A DNA stretch of 39,741 nt from Armatimonadota bacterium (GCA_021324165.1 JAJPJR010000083.1:1-39741), one strand, 5' to 3'. Positions 30,934-38,043 are shown, counted from the first letter of the stretch. The notes: generated from the letters alone by a model not told the origin. A program made the numbers and translations.

Positions 30934-32601
30934 TTAGTTGTTTTCGCTCATGTGATCGGACGCAACCGGAACGCGTTCTCTCCATGTGCGGCGCTTCATG
31001 CTGATGATCGGCTTATCGCCGGGCATTCCGGGTGGCAGATTCCGCGCCAGCGCGGGTACCTGATAGATGTTGGGAACGTTGGTGCCCATGTCGTAGTAGT
31101 TGGCGACAAACGTGCCGGCTATCTGATTCTGCTTCGCGCTCACAATCGAGCCTTGTGCATAGAACGCGCCCATCATGGAAAGCTGCGCATCGCCAGGCCC
31201 AGTGGCGAGCCGAATGTTGTTTAGAGCGACCATTCCCAACGCGGTATTGAGCGGAAATGTTTTGCCTGCAACCGGAAGGATGTTGGAGTGGACGTCAATG
31301 CTGCCAGTCGAGTAGATCGTGCCGCGGCCGTCGGTTCTGACGGTTGTGTTCTTCTTGCCGAGCGTGAAATCGCCCACGCGGACGATGCCGTTGATCGTCA
31401 ATGTTCCAGTGGCTTGGTTCCATGTGATCTTATTGCCTCGTGCGTCGGACCCGATGGTAAAGCTTGCGACGTCGGAACTGATCGTAAGCTGAGGAATCGT
31501 CATGCTGACTGTGTCAAGATACACCTTGAACGACGAGTACGTGATGCCATCACGCGTGTACGGTTGTGCGCCGATGCCGTTAATGATCGGAAATTCGACG
31601 AGGTCGCCCAAATCGTACTTTTCTTTCGTGCCGTTGTCGGACCAAACGTGCGAGTCGCCTTGGTTTCCTGTCCAGCCGTCGTTCACGAAGACACCGTCCA
31701 CAGTGCCTTTCTGGTCGAGAATGTTGTACTGACTGCCAATCGCCGCGTTGCCGCTGATTCCGATCATCCCGTTCTTGCATCGAACCTCAGCGCTCAGAGT
31801 CTTATAGCCGTTCAACATAGGGATTGTCGGAATCTGCGCTGACAACGTAAGCGGCATGTTGTTGTAATTGTTGCCGACAAAGGCGGTACCGTTGAAGCTT
31901 GAATTGAGATCGGTAACCGTCAGCGGCGGATCGTAACGGCCGTTGCCGTTCGTGTCGTTGTATGGTTCTGCGCTGCTCCACGATCCGTTTCCGTCGCTGT
32001 CAACATACGGTTCGCCCGGATCATAAACGCCGTTATGATTCAAGTCGGTAAATGGTTCGGCATCGTCGCGCTTGCCATTGCCATTCAGGTCGGTGTACGC
32101 CTCGCCGTCACCCAAAAGGTGTACCGATCCGCGAATGTCCACGTTGCCGTTGATGGATTGTCCAGAAGCGCCGGTACCGGCGAAAATCGCGTTGTTCCAA
32201 ATGCCTACATCTTTGCTCGAGATCAACACGCGGACGCTGCGCCCAATGCCCCCGACTTTGACGCTTGCGGTCAGCCAGGCTGTCTCGCCGGTGCCGACTG
32301 GAGCCACGACCACGGAGCCTTCTCCGCCCGGCGGCAAGCTCACCGAGAGTTGGTCATAAGTGTAAAACTCGTTTTGAAACACGCCATACGTGTTGTCGAG
32401 CGATGTGATCAGTTTCTGATACACTTCGTCGCACCCTGCCTGGGCCAATTGAAACGCCTGGGCAGCGCTCACTTCACGCCTGGATCTAACGATGCCAGAA
32501 ATGCCCAGTTGCGACATCGAGACGATCATAAACACAGTGACGGTCATCACAAACAGTATCATCGCGGTCGTGCCGCCGCGTTGTCGTTTTATTTGTTTCA
32601 T
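30934..32601 (-). CDS. PilX-like pilus assembly protein with EF-hand calcium-binding repeats
   Basis: 555 residues, ATG 32601 overlapping the PilW-like stop (ATGA). The N-terminus MKQIKRQRGGTTAMILFVMTVTVFMIV is the RGxA-type membrane segment of PilX-like minor pilins, followed by an AAQAFQLAQAGCDEV helix equivalent to the usual AEAG motif. Residues 171-227 carry four 15-residue calcium-loop repeats (see repeat entry). The rest, about 230-540, is a beta-rich region with repeated G-N-x and T-x-T-x strands (GTLTINGIVRVGDFTLGK, RGTIYSTGSIDVHSNI, ALGMVALNNI), as in surface beta-helix proteins. Predicted extracytoplasmic subunit at the pilus tip or a secretion-linked surface protein. Third in a minor pilin run. 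Confidence 0.75.
   Translation of the reverse strand: MKQIKRQRGGTTAMILFVMTVTVFMIVSMSQLGISGIVRSRREVSAAQAFQLAQAGCDEVYQKLITSLDNTYGVFQNEFYTYDQLSVSLPPGGEGSVVVAPVGTGETAWLTASVKVGGIGRSVRVLISSKDVGIWNNAIFAGTGASGQSINGNVDIRGSVHLLGDGEAYTDLNGNGKRDDAEPFTDLNHNGVYDPGEPYVDSDGNGSWSSAEPYNDTNGNGRYDPPLTVTDLNSSFNGTAFVGNNYNNMPLTLSAQIPTIPMLNGYKTLSAEVRCKNGMIGISGNAAIGSQYNILDQKGTVDGVFVNDGWTGNQGDSHVWSDNGTKEKYDLGDLVEFPIINGIGAQPYTRDGITYSSFKVYLDTVSMTIPQLTISSDVASFTIGSDARGNKITWNQATGTLTINGIVRVGDFTLGKKNTTVRTDGRGTIYSTGSIDVHSNILPVAGKTFPLNTALGMVALNNIRLATGPGDAQLSMMGAFYAQGSIVSAKQNQIAGTFVANYYDMGTNVPNIYQVPALARNLPPGMPGDKPIISMKRRTWRERVPVASDHMSENN
31927..32091 (-). repeat. Four 45-bp coding repeats encoding EF-hand calcium loops
   Basis: Exact 15-residue period: D171-L-N-G-N-G, D186-L-N-H-N-G, D201-S-D-G-N-G, D216-T-N-G-N-G. 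Each is a canonical 12-position loop with ligands at 1, 3, 5, 9 and Glu at 12 (E182, E197, E212); the fourth ends in PPL, lacking Glu12. Linkers PFTD, PYVD and PYND vary. The DNA units have diverged, so the repeat is not a recent slippage product. Confidence 0.9.
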
Positions 32602-33170
32602 CGGTAGTTCCTCAATAGTACGGTCAGGGTTTGTCGGTTAAATACGTTCCCGTTCGCAACCGGGCTCTGAGTAATCAGCATAATCTTCAGCCCGTTAGCC
32701 GCCCCGATGTTGGCGAATGCGAACATCGGATACGCTTGCTTGTAATAACTCGAACCGGGATCGGGGTCAATATCAATAACGTCTTCGGCAAGAATGGTTG
32801 GGGCTGCGCTGCCCACCTTTTCATATATCTTTCCGTTGGAATAGTAGATCGAGCGATCAATTCCGTCTCCAACCATTGGATAGGAGTACTCGTACTCGCC
32901 CGTATTGGGGTCAATCGTTCCGGAAACCTTGGGAAGTTCAAAGTAAATCGCTTGGCCCGATTCGTCAACATCAAGACTGTACACCGACCTGATCTCCTCT
33001 GAAATCTTTCTGAGAGCGAGTGCGTTCGTCTGCGTCAGCGTCAGCTTCGTGTCGGTTCTGCGCAACGATCGCAGCGACGTCGAAAACAGACTCATACAGC
33101 TGATGAAAAGCAGCGCCATGAGGGCAAGTCCAGTAAGGACTTCAACTAACGTGTATCCGTTCTTCTTCAT
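32598..33170 (-). CDS. PilW-like minor pilin/pseudopilin
   Basis: 190 residues from ATG 33170; the frame continues upstream but the prepilin leader begins here. Leader MKKNG and the cleavage site G|YTLVEVLTGLALMALLFISC, with Glu at +5, are classical for prepilin peptidase. The mature protein has the N-terminal helix, then the extended strand region of PilW/GspJ type: RKISEEIRSVYSLDVDESGQAIYFELP, SIYYSNGKIYEKVGS, NRQTLTVLLRNYR. Expected to sit at the tip of a type IV pilus or type II secretion pseudopilus. Located 20 bases after the PilV-like gene and overlapping the PilX-like gene. Confidence 0.82.
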   Translation of the reverse strand: MKKNGYTLVEVLTGLALMALLFISCMSLFSTSLRSLRRTDTKLTLTQTNALALRKISEEIRSVYSLDVDESGQAIYFELPKVSGTIDPNTGEYEYSYPMVGDGIDRSIYYSNGKIYEKVGSAAPTILAEDVIDIDPDPGSSYYKQAYPMFAFANIGAANGLKIMLITQSPVANGNVFNRQTLTVLLRNYR

Positions 33171-33190
33171 TCTAAAGGGTTCGCAACTGC

Positions 33191-33655
33191 CTAATACCTG
33201 CCGACCGCAGTTTCCAGTTCGACAATCCGGCTTGCGCGCGAAGCCGCAGTCCATCGAATGCGAACTACGACTGTTTTCAAGTTCACATTGACATCGCGGA
33301 TCTCGATCTCCCCCTTGCCATTCTTGAGCGCCTTGGCAGGAGAAAAACCGATCGAGCCGTCAACTGCTATGTTGGTGAACGTGTAAGGCCCGCTGCCCGA
33401 CCACTCGTCAACCAATCCCAAACCTCGCAAAGTCGAATAGTTCAGATTTTCGAAGCGCGCCAGGCGAAGCTGCTCGATCATTCTGGCGGCCAGCTGAGTG
33501 GCTTTTGAGTTTTCGTCGGCCATGGCCGCCGACCGGGCAAGCGTCGGCAGCGAAGCCGCCAAAGAAATCCCACCAATTGAGAGCACCAGAAAGGCGATGA
33601 GAGCATCAACGACCGTAAAGGCTCGACTCCGCGGGGAAAAGGATCGCGAACACAT
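33191..33655 (-). CDS. PilV-like minor pilin/pseudopilin
   Basis: 154 residues from ATG 33655. Leader MCSRSFSPRSRA, mature start FTVVDALIAFLVLSIGGISLAASL. Position +5 is Asp instead of the nearly invariant Glu, and -1 is Ala instead of Gly, so cleavage and methylation could be less efficient. The following ENSKATQLAARMIEQLRLARFENLNY helix and C-terminal strands (VNLKTVVVRIRWTAASRASRIVELETAV) match the PilV/GspI fold. First of three minor-pilin genes, downstream of a lytic transglycosylase gene on the same strand by 91 bases. No clear ribosome site. Confidence 0.78.
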   Translation of the reverse strand: MCSRSFSPRSRAFTVVDALIAFLVLSIGGISLAASLPTLARSAAMADENSKATQLAARMIEQLRLARFENLNYSTLRGLGLVDEWSGSGPYTFTNIAVDGSIGFSPAKALKNGKGEIEIRDVNVNLKTVVVRIRWTAASRASRIVELETAVGRY

Positions 33656-33746
33656 AGGGCCATATCTGGTATTCCACCATTCGCCGCCAACCAGTTGACT
33701 CGGCGCAAAACCAGGAGTTAATTGGAGGGCGTTTCGGCGGCCGAGT

Positions 33747-34826
33747 CTAATTTCCGCACAGCTTCTTATACCAGGCCAAAACTTTCGCCACGTAGCCTTG
33801 CGTCTTCGGAAACGGCGGCATGCCGCCATACTTCGCCACGTTGCCCGGCCCCGCGTTATAGGCGGCGATTGCCAGCGTCAAGTTCGGAACCTCGTTGCCA
33901 TTGGCGTCTTTGGTCAGATACTTGTCATAAAACTCGCGAAAATGGCGGACGGTGCAGTAGATGTTGGAAACGATGTCATAAGCATCGCGCACTTTCATCT
34001 CATCGCGCGTGAACGGCATGATTTGGCCGAGCCCCATCGCGCCCGCATATGAAGTAGAACCCGGATCGAAATCGCTTTCGCAAATGATGAGCGCGACGAT
34101 CAGCCGCGGGTCGAGTTTAAAATCGCGGCAGAACGCGATGATCGCAAGCGCCGCGTTCCTCGCTTCGCTCGGAGTGATTTTGTTCGATTGACTCAAAATA
34201 AAATCCGCATACTGCTGTGCGGCCGGATGATCGCTGATTCCCCACTGTTCGGGTGTGGTTTGCGAATATCGTTCGCGTCCGGACACTGGTGCGGAACTTC
34301 CGGTCGAAGTGCGCTGCATCGGCGCTAATCGTCCGCTTTCGCCGCGCGTGGGGCCGGGCGCCGGATTGGGCCGGTAAAAACTTTCGGAACGTTTCGGGCC
34401 CGCGGCAGATGTTTTGGGCGCCTGCTTGTCTTCCCACTCTTTGATCGCGCTTTCGGGCACGGCTTCAACAATGGTTGCCTGCCAGCCCGCAAACTTGGTA
34501 GGTCGGGTGATTTTGAGGATCAGCCGCGCCTGCGTGTTGGATGTGCCAAGCCACGGTTCATCTTCGGGAAGGTCCACGCACAGCGTTTGCGGAGCGCACT
34601 CGATGAGAAGTTTGGTTTCGTTTCCGGCGACCATGGAACCTTTAGTGGTTCCTTTAACTTCGATCAGCGCGTCGCCTGCTTTCGAGTCGTAGTCGGCCAG
34701 CGACCCCGGACCGGTGATTCCAGCCTTTTTCCGCGCGGCCAGGAACGATTTCAGGTCGGCCGAATATGCCGCCGGCAGGAGCGCAAGAGCGATCCCCGAA
34801 ACGGCCGCTATTTGCAGATGGTTCAT
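33747..34826 (-). CDS. Lytic transglycosylase, SLT domain
   Basis: 359 residues with signal peptide MNHLQIAAVSGIALALLPAAYSA. Residues 25-130 are an unrecognised N-terminal domain; 135-205 are Pro/Ser-rich. The SLT domain, about 220-355, has the catalytic Glu in ALIICESDFDP, then GAMGLGQIMPF and AIAAYNAGPGNVAKYGG, the standard family-1 motifs (Glu, GxxGLxQ, AYNxG). It cuts the glycan strands of peptidoglycan, giving 1,6-anhydro-MurNAc ends, usually to let a pilus or secretion machine pass; the minor-pilin genes downstream fit that. The start codon is 8 bases from the 3' end of tRNA-Ser(GCU) (leader GAAGTTTT), so the mRNA probably arises by tRNA processing. Confidence 0.93.
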   Translation of the reverse strand: MNHLQIAAVSGIALALLPAAYSADLKSFLAARKKAGITGPGSLADYDSKAGDALIEVKGTTKGSMVAGNETKLLIECAPQTLCVDLPEDEPWLGTSNTQARLILKITRPTKFAGWQATIVEAVPESAIKEWEDKQAPKTSAAGPKRSESFYRPNPAPGPTRGESGRLAPMQRTSTGSSAPVSGRERYSQTTPEQWGISDHPAAQQYADFILSQSNKITPSEARNAALAIIAFCRDFKLDPRLIVALIICESDFDPGSTSYAGAMGLGQIMPFTRDEMKVRDAYDIVSNIYCTVRHFREFYDKYLTKDANGNEVPNLTLAIAAYNAGPGNVAKYGGMPPFPKTQGYVAKVLAWYKKLCGN

Positions 34827-34834
34827 AAAACTTC

Positions 34835-34926
34835 TGGCGGAGAGATCGGGATTCGAACCCGAGAAGCCGGTTTCCCGACTTACCCACTTAGCAGGCGGGC
34901 GCTTTCGACCACTCAGCCATCTCTCC
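34835..34926 (-). tRNA. tRNA-Ser (anticodon GCU)
   Basis: Read on the minus strand: acceptor GGAGAGA pairs with TCTCTCC, encoded CCA at 34837-34835, anticodon loop CTGCTAA with GCU (Ser, AGC/AGU), a long variable arm and a T loop GTTCGAATCC. Same acceptor sequence as tRNA-Ser(UGA) at 17474. A gene follows 8 bases after the CCA. Confidence 0.97.
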
Positions 34927-34939
34927 GAGCCCGCCGGCC

Positions 34940-34945
34940 ATTATA
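34940..34945 (-). promoter_or_regulatory. Candidate -10 box (TATAAT) of tRNA-Ser(GCU)
   Basis: A perfect TATAAT on the minus strand, 13 bases before the tRNA 5' end, would start transcription about 7 bases before the tRNA. I find no good -35 at 16-18 bases. It probably also drives the lytic transglycosylase and the pilin genes. Confidence 0.5.
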
Positions 34946-35056
34946 CTAAGGATCGGCTTTTTGGCCTCATCCGTTCACCCGGCAGGGCCTGAAACCGACC
35001 CCCCATCAAAATTTGCAAATTACTGTTTCGCTGCGTTTTATATCCGGCTTTTCCCC

Positions 35057-35084
35057 GAACGCCTCTCCTAACGAATTCGTCGGA
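35057..35084 (+). promoter_or_regulatory. Weak candidate ECF promoter (GAAC-N17-CGTC) before the TIGR03118-like gene
   Basis: GAAC at 35057-35060 and CGTC at 35078-35081, 38 bases before the start codon. The pattern follows that of the ECF motifs at 1962 and 36624 but has CGAAC in place of GGAAC. Chance occurrence cannot be excluded in a 195-base intergenic stretch that otherwise holds nothing recognisable. Confidence 0.25.
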
Positions 35085-35121
35085 GTGTTCGGACATCGCG
35101 CTTCAAGATAAGGAGGTTACG

Positions 35122-36168
35122 ATGTCGAGAAATTCGAACATCAGGCTGTTGGGTTTGTCGAGCGCTGTTGCTCTGTGCATCTCCGCTTCAGCCGCATTTG
35201 AAGTCATCAATCTCGCTTCGAATGAAATCACCGCAGGAGTTCATTTCGACCCGAATCTGATCAACCCGTGGGGAATGACATCGAGTCCCACCGGACCGTT
35301 TTGGGTCGCAAACAACGGCACTGACACTTCCACACTCTATGACGGCAACGGCGTTCCGCAGCCCGTCGGCGATCCACTCATCGTCGCCTTGAGCCCTGGG
35401 TTTGCACCCACGGGCATCGTCTATAACGCAGGCGATGCGTTTCTGATCAGCAAAAACGGAATGAGCGCTCCTGCACGTTACATTTTTGTTGGGGAACGCG
35501 GCTTTGTGGCAGGTTGGAACCCCGACCTCTCGATGGAACAAACCGTTCTGGCTGCGGGCTGGGCTTTTGCAGGGCCCGTGTATAAAGGGGCTGCGATCGC
35601 CCCCGTCGGCCAGCGCGACTATCTGTACGTAACAAACTTTAGATCGGGACGAGTCGAAATCTACAACGATCACTTTCAGTTCGTTGGATCCATGCGGCCC
35701 GACGGCATTCCCAAACAGTTCTCGCCATTCGGCATTCAAATGATCAACGGAAACCTTTACATAACTTTCGCCCTGCGGGATGCCATGGGCGAAGACGACG
35801 TTCCCGGCCCAGGCAACGGATACGTGGCGGTGATGACTCCCGATGGTTCGAGTTCGCGCGTGCTAATTTCGCAAGGCTTGCTGGACTCGCCTTGGGGATT
35901 GGCGGTTGCGCCTGAAGGGTTCGGCGAATTTGGCGGCGCGCTCCTCGTCGGCAACTTCGGCGACGGAATCGTTCACGCTTACGATCTTTCAACCGGAATG
36001 TTTCTCGGCACTCTCACCGACTCTGACAACCAGGCGTTGGTCATTGACGGTTTGTGGGCGCTGAGTTTTGGGAACGGCGTCATGAGCGATGAGCACAGCC
36101 TGTACTTCACAGCCGGGCCCGACGACGAAACCAGCGGTGCATTCGGAGAGATCGAATTCACCCCATGA
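35122..36168 (+). CDS. Secreted TIGR03118-like protein
   Basis: 348 residues, ATG 35122 with a strong site (AAGGAGG, 35110-35116). Signal peptide (NIRLLGLSSAVALCISASAAF) then a beta-propeller-like region with conserved pieces: INPWGMTSSPTGPFWVANNGTDTSTLYDGNG, PTGIVYN, YLYVTNFRSGRVEIYNDHF, SPFGIQMINGNLYITFA, GYVAVMTPDG, SPWGLAVAPEGFGEFGGALLVGNFGDG and SLYFTAGPDDETSGAFGEI. These match my recollection of the TIGR03118 family, extracytoplasmic proteins of unknown role common in Planctomycetota and Acidobacteriota; the repeated GxxYxTxF and NFGDG pieces suggest NHL/SMP30-like blades. No catalytic residues recognised. It is followed by a strong terminator, so it is a single-gene unit. Confidence 0.75.
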   Translation: MSRNSNIRLLGLSSAVALCISASAAFEVINLASNEITAGVHFDPNLINPWGMTSSPTGPFWVANNGTDTSTLYDGNGVPQPVGDPLIVALSPGFAPTGIVYNAGDAFLISKNGMSAPARYIFVGERGFVAGWNPDLSMEQTVLAAGWAFAGPVYKGAAIAPVGQRDYLYVTNFRSGRVEIYNDHFQFVGSMRPDGIPKQFSPFGIQMINGNLYITFALRDAMGEDDVPGPGNGYVAVMTPDGSSSRVLISQGLLDSPWGLAVAPEGFGEFGGALLVGNFGDGIVHAYDLSTGMFLGTLTDSDNQALVIDGLWALSFGNGVMSDEHSLYFTAGPDDETSGAFGEIEFTP

Positions 36169-36191
36169 ACCGCGCTTAGCATAAAGGAGCA

Positions 36192-36222
36192 GGGGGACGG
36201 CAGATCGCCGTCCCCCTTTTTT
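36192..36222 (+). terminator. Strong intrinsic terminator
   Basis: A perfect 10-bp stem (GGGGGACGGC, 36192-36201, with GCCGTCCCCC, 36207-36216), 5-base loop, followed by TTTTTT. 23 bases after the TIGR03118-like stop codon. Confidence 0.95.
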
Positions 36223-36225
36223 GGC

Positions 36226-36251
36226 GAACCTTTTCACCTGGTAATCGTCAG
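36226..36251 (+). promoter_or_regulatory. Candidate ECF promoter (GAAC-N16-CGTC) of the small membrane protein
   Basis: GAAC at 36226-36229 and CGTCAG at 36246-36251, 16 bases apart, 20 bases before the ATG at 36271. The stretch GAACCTTTTCACCT matches GAACCTTTTCCCCT at 1963-1976, in the promoter region of the first ECF operon, in 13 of 14 bases. Starts just after the terminator. Confidence 0.45.
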
Positions 36252-36270
36252 AGGTAAGTGGGGGTGCCTG

Positions 36271-36558
36271 ATGGCAGCAATCCTGATCTTTCCAGGGTAT
36301 CTCATCGTTCTGGTTCTGTTGTGGATGTCCTATTCGCGGCAGTTGGCGGCAGCGCGCACGAGGCCGTCGCACCTTGTGCCTTTTGCCGGCGCGGTGTTGG
36401 GAGCGGTGGTAGGTTATCTTGCGTTTCAAAATGTGAACTTCGGAGTTGCGGATGTCGAGTCGTTCGGAAGCATCGCCGGGGTGGTGATTTCGGCTCCGCT
36501 GGCGGCGGTGATCTCCGGCAAGATCGCTTTGTGGCTCATGGAACGCACCGCCCGGTAA
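36271..36558 (+). CDS. Small membrane protein, 95 residues
   Basis: Start ATG 36271 with GGGGG about 8 bases upstream. Three hydrophobic segments: residues 3-20 (AILIFPGYLIVLVLLWMS), 37-52 (PFAGAVLGAVVGYLAF), and 67-88 (SIAGVVISAPLAAVISGKIALWL). No recognised family; the layout with Gly/Ala-rich helices is that of small inner-membrane proteins. A 366-base frame on the same strand (36258-36623) overlaps it but has no such membrane pattern and a poor start, so I reject it. Preceded by a candidate ECF promoter, hinting at membership in the envelope-stress regulon. The 123 bases after it hold the promoter of the second ECF sigma gene. Confidence 0.65.
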   Translation: MAAILIFPGYLIVLVLLWMSYSRQLAAARTRPSHLVPFAGAVLGAVVGYLAFQNVNFGVADVESFGSIAGVVISAPLAAVISGKIALWLMERTAR

Positions 36559-36623
36559 AAACTCCAGAAACCGCCAAAAGCGAGACAAAAACACCGGATT
36601 TGGAACGCGCGCGGCGGCGATAG

Positions 36624-36651
36624 GGAACTTCGCCCTAAGGCGGAGCGTTAG
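36624..36651 (+). promoter_or_regulatory. Candidate ECF autoregulatory promoter (GGAACTT-N15-CGTTAG)
   Basis: GGAACTT at 36624-36630, CGTTAG at 36646-36651; GGAAC to CGT is 17 bases. 30 bases before the ATG of the sigma gene. The -35 equals the E. coli sigma-E consensus GGAACTT. Same arrangement as at 1962-1990. Confidence 0.6.
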
Positions 36652-36681
36652 GCCGTACTGACAGGTACACTCGCCCGGCGG

Positions 36682-37245
36682 ATGCTCTGGCGAAATCGCG
36701 CAAAGCGCGAGGAGTTTGATAGAGCGGCAAGGGAAGTGTTTCCGTCAGTATTCAGCACCGCACTCAGGCTAACGCGAAGCCGGGAAGAGGCGGAGGATTT
36801 ATCGCAGGAGGCCTTGGTCCGCGCATTCGAAGCGTTCGACCGCTTCGATGGCCGGAACTTCAAGGCGTGGCTGCTTCGAATCCTCACCAACCTCTACATC
36901 AACCGGTATCGAAAACACAAACGGGAGCCTGGTCAGGAATCTCTGGATGCTGATCAAGGGATTGAACCTGTTGCTGCGGCGGATGGAAACCCTGTAGCGG
37001 AACTGTTCGACGATCTGCTCGGCGAACAGGTCGAGGAAGCGTTGAAATCGCTTCCTGAAGAATATAGGGTTGCCGTGCTGCTTTGCGACGTAGAAGGCAT
37101 GAGTTACGAAGAGATTGCACAAACGCTGAAAGTTCCGATTGGAACCGTCCGTTCCCGGTTGGCCCGCGGGCGCGCACTGCTTCGACAAAAACTCGGCCAG
37201 TACGCCCTGAGCGAAGGGATCATCAAGCAGGCGGACGCTGAATGA
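36682..37245 (+). CDS. Second ECF-type RNA polymerase sigma factor
   Basis: 187 residues, ATG 36682. Region 2 at about 14-75 (REVFPSVFSTALRLTRSREEAEDLSQEALVRAFEAFDRF, FKAWLLRILTNLYINRYRKH) and region 4 at about 118-170 (LKSLPEEYRVAVLLCDVEGMSYEEIAQTLKVPIGTVRSRLARGRALL). No linker domain beyond the usual acidic stretch. The region 4 sequence resembles the first sigma factor closely (VEGMSYEEIAQTLKVPIGTVRSRL against MEGMSYEEIAEIMKTSIGTVRSRI), so overlapping promoter choice is plausible. Overlaps the anti-sigma gene by ATGA. No ribosome site beyond a weak AGG. Confidence 0.93.
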   Translation: MLWRNRAKREEFDRAAREVFPSVFSTALRLTRSREEAEDLSQEALVRAFEAFDRFDGRNFKAWLLRILTNLYINRYRKHKREPGQESLDADQGIEPVAAADGNPVAELFDDLLGEQVEEALKSLPEEYRVAVLLCDVEGMSYEEIAQTLKVPIGTVRSRLARGRALLRQKLGQYALSEGIIKQADAE

Positions 37246-37985
37246 ACAACTGGCTCGAAAAAGTGCACGCCCTTGCCGACGGCGAACTTTCTGCCCAGGA
37301 GACCGCCGAGGTCGAAGCGTTCATCGCATCTTCAAGCGAAGCCAAACGCGAATACGAAGCGGTTCTCTATTTGAAGCGCACACTGAAAGCAAAGCTGCCT
37401 GTGCACGATTCAGCTCAACTGTTCGATGCATGCAGGCTGCGCCTCGATGAAATTCAAGCCGCCCAATCAACCGGAGCCGACCTGATCATCGGCAAGTTCC
37501 GATACGCATTCGTCACCGCTGTTGCCGCGGTGATTCTTTTCGGCGGTGTGATCGCGCGGCTGCATCCAGCGACGGAAGCCGCCCTCGACAGCGTTTCCCG
37601 CACCCTCACCGCGTCGGCGGCCGATACGTTCGGGTTTCGAAACCCGAGCGAAGACATTTCCACGCGCTGGGCAAGCGAACAGATCGGGTCTTCGGTGACC
37701 GCTCCGAGCGTAACCTCGTACGGCTTGCAGCTGCTTAGGGTTGACATCGTGCAGACCCCCGATTCCCGCGTGATCCGTTACATTTACACCGATGGAAGGG
37801 CCCGGTATGCGCTGTGCGTTTTCCCCCGCACCTGCCCCGAAGCCCGCGAACTGATTCCCGAAAACGGCTGGATGCATGGAACCAACGGGCAGCTGAATTT
37901 TGTTGGAAAGATCGTGGGAGATTACGTTTTCATTCTTGCCGCTCCCCGGCCGTTCGGCGAGCTGGAGGCGATGCTGCCGCAATAA
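37242..37985 (+). CDS. Anti-sigma factor, zinc ligands lost, single-pass membrane protein
   Basis: 247 residues. The N-terminus (VHALADGELSAQETAEVEAFIASSSEAKREYE) matches the anti-sigma zinc-finger fold, but the HxxxCxxC ligands are replaced by FIASSSEA, so it folds without zinc, as some anti-sigma domains do. One transmembrane helix at about residues 88-108 (YAFVTAVAAVILFGGVIARL). The extracytoplasmic domain of about 140 residues (YIYTDGRARYALCVFPRTCPEARELI, FVGKIVGDYVFILAAPRP) keeps two Cys. Its DNA overlaps the sigma gene, the standard pair arrangement. Followed by an intrinsic terminator, so the operon is two genes. Confidence 0.82.
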   Translation: MNNWLEKVHALADGELSAQETAEVEAFIASSSEAKREYEAVLYLKRTLKAKLPVHDSAQLFDACRLRLDEIQAAQSTGADLIIGKFRYAFVTAVAAVILFGGVIARLHPATEAALDSVSRTLTASAADTFGFRNPSEDISTRWASEQIGSSVTAPSVTSYGLQLLRVDIVQTPDSRVIRYIYTDGRARYALCVFPRTCPEARELIPENGWMHGTNGQLNFVGKIVGDYVFILAAPRPFGELEAMLPQ

Positions 37986-38012
37986 GCTTCTCTCTCCTCC
38001 CTTCCCCCCAAA

Positions 38013-38043
38013 GGCCCTCGACGCAAGTCGGGGGTCTTTTTTT
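38013..38043 (+). terminator. Intrinsic terminator of the second ECF operon
   Basis: GGCCCTCGAC (38013-38022) pairs with GTCGGGGGTC (38027-38036) around GCAA, with two G-T pairs, followed by seven T. 27 bases after the anti-sigma stop. Confidence 0.9.

Noticed and set aside
31927-32091. 45-bp repeats as a CRISPR or minisatellite
   Set aside because: The units have no constant repeat with variable spacers; they are in-frame coding repeats with protein-level conservation of calcium-loop residues.
36258-36623. A 121-codon frame overlapping the small membrane gene
   Set aside because: It lacks a ribosome site at the right distance and any membrane or domain pattern, whereas the alternative frame has three clear hydrophobic helices.
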